Shown here in pieces: positions 61,836 through 64,000 of a stretch of DNA of 64,000 nt. Within the stretch, counting starts at the first letter, position 1. Each line of letters begins with the position of its first letter. The stretch is taken from assembly GCA_964552765.1 (NCBI GenBank), contig CAZKIA010000001.1, positions 62,001 through 126,000 on the forward strand, in the 5' to 3' direction. Below the pieces are notes generated by a model. That model was not told the DNA's origin. It did not search any database and saw only the letters and a program-made list of their open reading frames with translations. The position numbers and the translations under genes are program-made. Source of the DNA: JAPUDQ01 sp964552765 (GTDB lineage Bacteria > Patescibacteriota > Saccharimonadia > Saccharimonadales > Saccharimonadaceae).

Positions 61836-63446
61836 TTATGTAATCTTTACTTCATCGGTTATACCGATGTGACCTACAAAATCACGATCATGTGAGACAA
61901 GTAACACCCCGCCTTTATAATCTCTTAGTGCCGTCTCTAACGCTTCTATGGTGGGAATATCTAAATTATTTGTCGGCTCATCAAGAATAAGTAGATTTGC
62001 ATTATTCGCAGCGACTCCTGCCAGTAAAATTTTAGCGCGTTCACCACCACTCAACTCTTCTCCTGGCGTAGACTGCAAGACATCTTTTTTGATATTGAAT
62101 CTTAGCAATAAATTAATGGCTTCATGAAGTTCAAGAGAAGGAGCTAGATAACGAATATTATCGATTGCAGACTGATTAGGTAAGGGTAGTGTCTGATTCT
62201 GATCAATGTATATCATTCCTGCATTATTGTTTATGTGAACATCACCTACTACATTCTTATTGCGACCGGTAATTGCCCGTAATATCGACGTCTTACCAGA
62301 ACCATTTGCACCTGATAGCAATATCTTATCGCCTGATCGCAACGCAAACGATACAGGGCCTATAGGTTTACGGTCGTCATATGATACCGTGAGATTTGAT
62401 ACAGTCAGTAGTGCCAACTTCTTGTTATCCTGCTCTTTGAACAAAAAGTTCAATGACACATCATCCTCTGGGCGCTCAGGCTCATCCAAATGTCCAAGCC
62501 TGGTGCTCATGCTACTTGCGGCACTCGCTAAGCCACTTGCTGCTTTTTCTTTACGAAAATGTGCTGTGAGCTTATCATTATCAGAGCTTGATCTATTTGA
62601 GCCTGCTGAATTCGCTTTTATTCGGGCGGCTTTTGCTGCGCGCTCAAGCCGCTTCTTCTCCTTCTCGTACTGTTCATATCGATCAAATGTAGCTTGTTTG
62701 GCCTTTTCCCTCGCCTCAATATATTCGTCATATCCAAGGCCATATTGACGTACGCCCTGATCGCCACCCATCAACTCTATAATTCGACTTGTTGCATTTC
62801 GCAAGAAGCGACGATCATGCGACACCATCACAAAAGCAGCATTCGATCCTGCAATAAACTTTTCTAAAACCACGACCCCTTTTTCGTCAAGATTATTTGT
62901 CGGTTCATCAAGTAATACGACGTCATAGCGCGACGCAAAAACTGCCGCAAGTGCAATGCGAGTGCGCTGACCACCTGAAAAATTACCAATTTCTTTGCTA
63001 GTATCGATCGCTCCAATATCAGCACGCTTTAATGCTTTTTCAAGATTTGCTCCAAACGAAGCAACTTCAAATTTATCGTATCGCTCTAGCGCATCAGCAT
63101 ACAGAAGCAATGTTCGCTCGCTCGAATCACGTTCAAGATTTGCGCATTGCTCATCAAAACCTTCACGGGCATCCTTAACGCCCGTCACCTCTTCGATAAA
63201 TCCATGAACGCTATGGTCAAGCCACTCACGCAAATCTTGTGGCAAAATACCAATTTCCTCCCTGACCTTAACTATCTCGCCAGAGGTTGGGATAAGATCG
63301 CCGTTAATAAGCTTCAAGAGCGTTGTCTTTCCAGCACCATTTGGGCCTACGAGACCTATTTTTTCACCACTATTTATAGAGAATGAGATATCATGGATAA
63401 TTTCCTGGCCTCCATGCTGATAGGAGACTTTTTTTAGATCAATCAT
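61836..63446 (-). CDS. ABC-F family ATPase
   Basis: 536 residues, two ATPase domains without membrane helices: Walker A GPNGAGKTT and GANGSGKTS, signatures FSGGQRTR and LSGGERAK, Walker B VVLLDEPTNNLD and LLILDEPTNNLD. The linker between domains (about 235-310) is long and positively charged. ABC-F proteins act on the ribosome, as translation factors or antibiotic-resistance factors; which applies here is open. A TATAAT lies 8 bases before ATG 63446, with TTGTTA 16 bases further up. Confidence 0.92.
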   Translation of the reverse strand: MIDLKKVSYQHGGQEIIHDISFSINSGEKIGLVGPNGAGKTTLLKLINGDLIPTSGEIVKVREEIGILPQDLREWLDHSVHGFIEEVTGVKDAREGFDEQCANLERDSSERTLLLYADALERYDKFEVASFGANLEKALKRADIGAIDTSKEIGNFSGGQRTRIALAAVFASRYDVVLLDEPTNNLDEKGVVVLEKFIAGSNAAFVMVSHDRRFLRNATSRIIELMGGDQGVRQYGLGYDEYIEAREKAKQATFDRYEQYEKEKKRLERAAKAARIKANSAGSNRSSSDNDKLTAHFRKEKAASGLASAASSMSTRLGHLDEPERPEDDVSLNFLFKEQDNKKLALLTVSNLTVSYDDRKPIGPVSFALRSGDKILLSGANGSGKTSILRAITGRNKNVVGDVHINNNAGMIYIDQNQTLPLPNQSAIDNIRYLAPSLELHEAINLLLRFNIKKDVLQSTPGEELSGGERAKILLAGVAANNANLLILDEPTNNLDIPTIEALETALRDYKGGVLLVSHDRDFVGHIGITDEVKIT

Positions 63447-63496
63447 ATAAACATATTATAATGTAATTTCGAATATTAACAACGGTCACTAACCAC

Positions 63497-63625
63497 TAGG
63501 GAGAGGGTTCCGTCCGCCAGCTGGCGGATGCCGGGGTAGTCTAGCACAGACTGCCCGTTCGAATCCGCTCCAGGAGCCACGAAAAAAGCCGGTCTAACGA
63601 CCGACTATTTCCGTGGCTCATTTTT
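63497..63625 (+). other. Structured, tRNA-like RNA candidate ending in a terminator
   Basis: A run of hairpins on the plus strand: the perfect palindrome TCCGCCAGCTGGCGGA (63513-63528); GGGTAGTCT/AGACTGCCC (63534-63556); then TTCGAAT, as in a tRNA T-loop, followed by CCGCTCCA. The latter can pair with GGAGAGG near 63500 with one mismatch, as an acceptor stem would, but no T-stem can be drawn. A terminator follows: GAGCCACG/CGTGGCTC (63574-63619) with an inner CGGTC/GACCG and then ATTTTT. It may be a decayed tRNA or an unrelated small RNA. Confidence 0.35.
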
Positions 63626-63680
63626 ACAACGAAGCTCGAACCTATTTTCAGCAAAATGCCTAAAGCTCGGCCCGCCGCCT

Positions 63681-63850
63681 AGCGCACGCAAGCGTGCGCT
63701 GCGCCCCGACAGAAAAACCCTTTGCATTTTTGAGATTTCCCCCCGCCGAATTTCTTTTGAATTAGGAAAAGGGATTTTTCTGTCGGTTCGCCTGCCCTTG
63801 AGGGCAGAGGCGGCGTGGCTCAGGGCGACACAGTCGCCCGCGTTTCGCGC
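63681..63850. other. Array of strong hairpins without coding potential
   Basis: In order: AGCGCACGC/GCGTGCGCT (63681-63700); an 18-base arm pair with one bulge, 63706-63723 with 63768-63786; CTGCCCT/AGGGCAG near 63792-63808; GGGCGAC/GTCGCCC (63823-63839); and a short CGCG stem. The stretch 63447-64000 holds no convincing gene. The strand and function of these structures cannot be told. Confidence 0.5.
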
Positions 63851-63890
63851 AACCAAAACAGGGGCAATTTGCAAATAATCTATAAAAGTG

Positions 63891-63919
63891 TTGACATAAG
63901 TTGTATTATTTGCTATACT
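63891..63919 (+). promoter_or_regulatory. Consensus promoter at the right edge
   Basis: -35 TTGACA (63891-63896), 17-base spacer and -10 TATACT (63914-63919): the best promoter in the window. Nothing downstream is coding up to base 64000, so it drives a long-leader transcript, possibly an rRNA operon. Confidence 0.75.
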
Positions 63920-63936
63920 CATAGTTAGCCTAAGAT

Positions 63937-63953
63937 TTTCTCTTTAAGCAATT
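63937..63953 (+). promoter_or_regulatory. boxA-like antitermination sequence
   Basis: TTTCTCTTTAAGCAATT resembles the boxA of rRNA leaders (CTCTTTAA core) and lies about 12 bases after the expected transcription start of the edge promoter. It supports, but does not prove, that a 16S rRNA gene begins just beyond the window. Confidence 0.4.
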
Positions 63954-64000
63954 ACTAACTTCCGCCCCTCTCTTGGAAGTAAAGCAAGTCCCTCTTTATC

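Noticed and set aside
63497..63572. A functional tRNA gene
   Set aside because: T-loop and acceptor-like bases are present, but no T-stem and no 7-base anticodon loop can be drawn; kept only as an unresolved RNA candidate.
63605..63922. A 105-codon minus-strand frame at the right edge
   Set aside because: It runs through the hairpin array and the terminator, has no Shine-Dalgarno, and its composition reflects the palindromes.

Overview
The window reads as a gene-dense chromosomal segment of a small, streamlined bacterium of the Candidate Phyla Radiation, most probably Candidatus Saccharibacteria (TM7). This is an inference from gene content and order; no 16S gene is visible. Supporting signs are a two-subunit transketolase, a non-oxidative pentose phosphate/lower glycolysis operon without upper glycolysis, a short malic enzyme, many short integral membrane proteins without known function, a stand-alone PilB-type ATPase, and intergenic gaps of a few bases. 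UGA is used as a stop (gatC and the small gene at 7298 end in TGA), so code 11 applies. I see no insertion sequence, prophage, CRISPR array or convincing tRNA.

Layout. 1-8.2 kb: start of clpC under a CIRCE element, nusA behind a hairpin leader, two zinc metallopeptidases (M1, M13), an RNase HII-YraN fusion, a small orphan gene and rplS. 8.2-13.9 kb: a VanZ-like membrane protein divergent from malic enzyme, an isoprenoid-synthase-like protein, a PilB/GspE ATPase, a SpoU methyltransferase and a CAP-domain surface protein. 13.9-25.9 kb: dnaE, small membrane proteins, a gatC-gatA-(HEPN-like)-gatB-galU operon, a membrane/pilin-domain hybrid and uvrB. 26.6-34.3 kb: a minus-strand operon gap-rpiB-membrane protein-rpe-tkt(N)-tkt(C)-pfkB-fba-orphan. 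34.3-41.5 kb: Rel(A/SpoT), Nudix, ppa, a GDPD, trxB, glutaredoxin, FKBP and an ABC exporter. 41.6-47.7 kb: a P-type ATPase, membrane proteins, divergent msrA/msrB and an orphan gene. 47.7-53.7 kb: a three-gene orphan operon, then pheS-hydrolase-pheT. 53.8-60.3 kb: aquaporin-like channel, rmuC, PAP2, TerC/DUF475, DUF1622, CorA, MscS. 60.3-63.5 kb: a YcaO-like protein, a GC-rich orphan and an ABC-F ATPase. 63.5-64 kb: no protein gene, but strong hairpins and a consensus promoter followed by a boxA-like sequence, possibly an rRNA leader running off the edge.

Two window-wide patterns stand out. First, most genes that open a transcription unit carry a TATACT/TATAAT-like hexamer 6-9 bases before the start codon and no Shine-Dalgarno sequence, which predicts leaderless mRNAs; genes inside operons and a minority of first genes (clpC, nusA, rplS and the small orphan cassettes) have ordinary Shine-Dalgarno sites. 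Two divergent pairs (msrA/msrB and malic enzyme/VanZ-like) appear to share one overlapping -10 hexamer. Second, degenerate tandem heptanucleotide repeats of unrelated sequence occur at several sites, two of them inside pheT where they encode extra loop residues.
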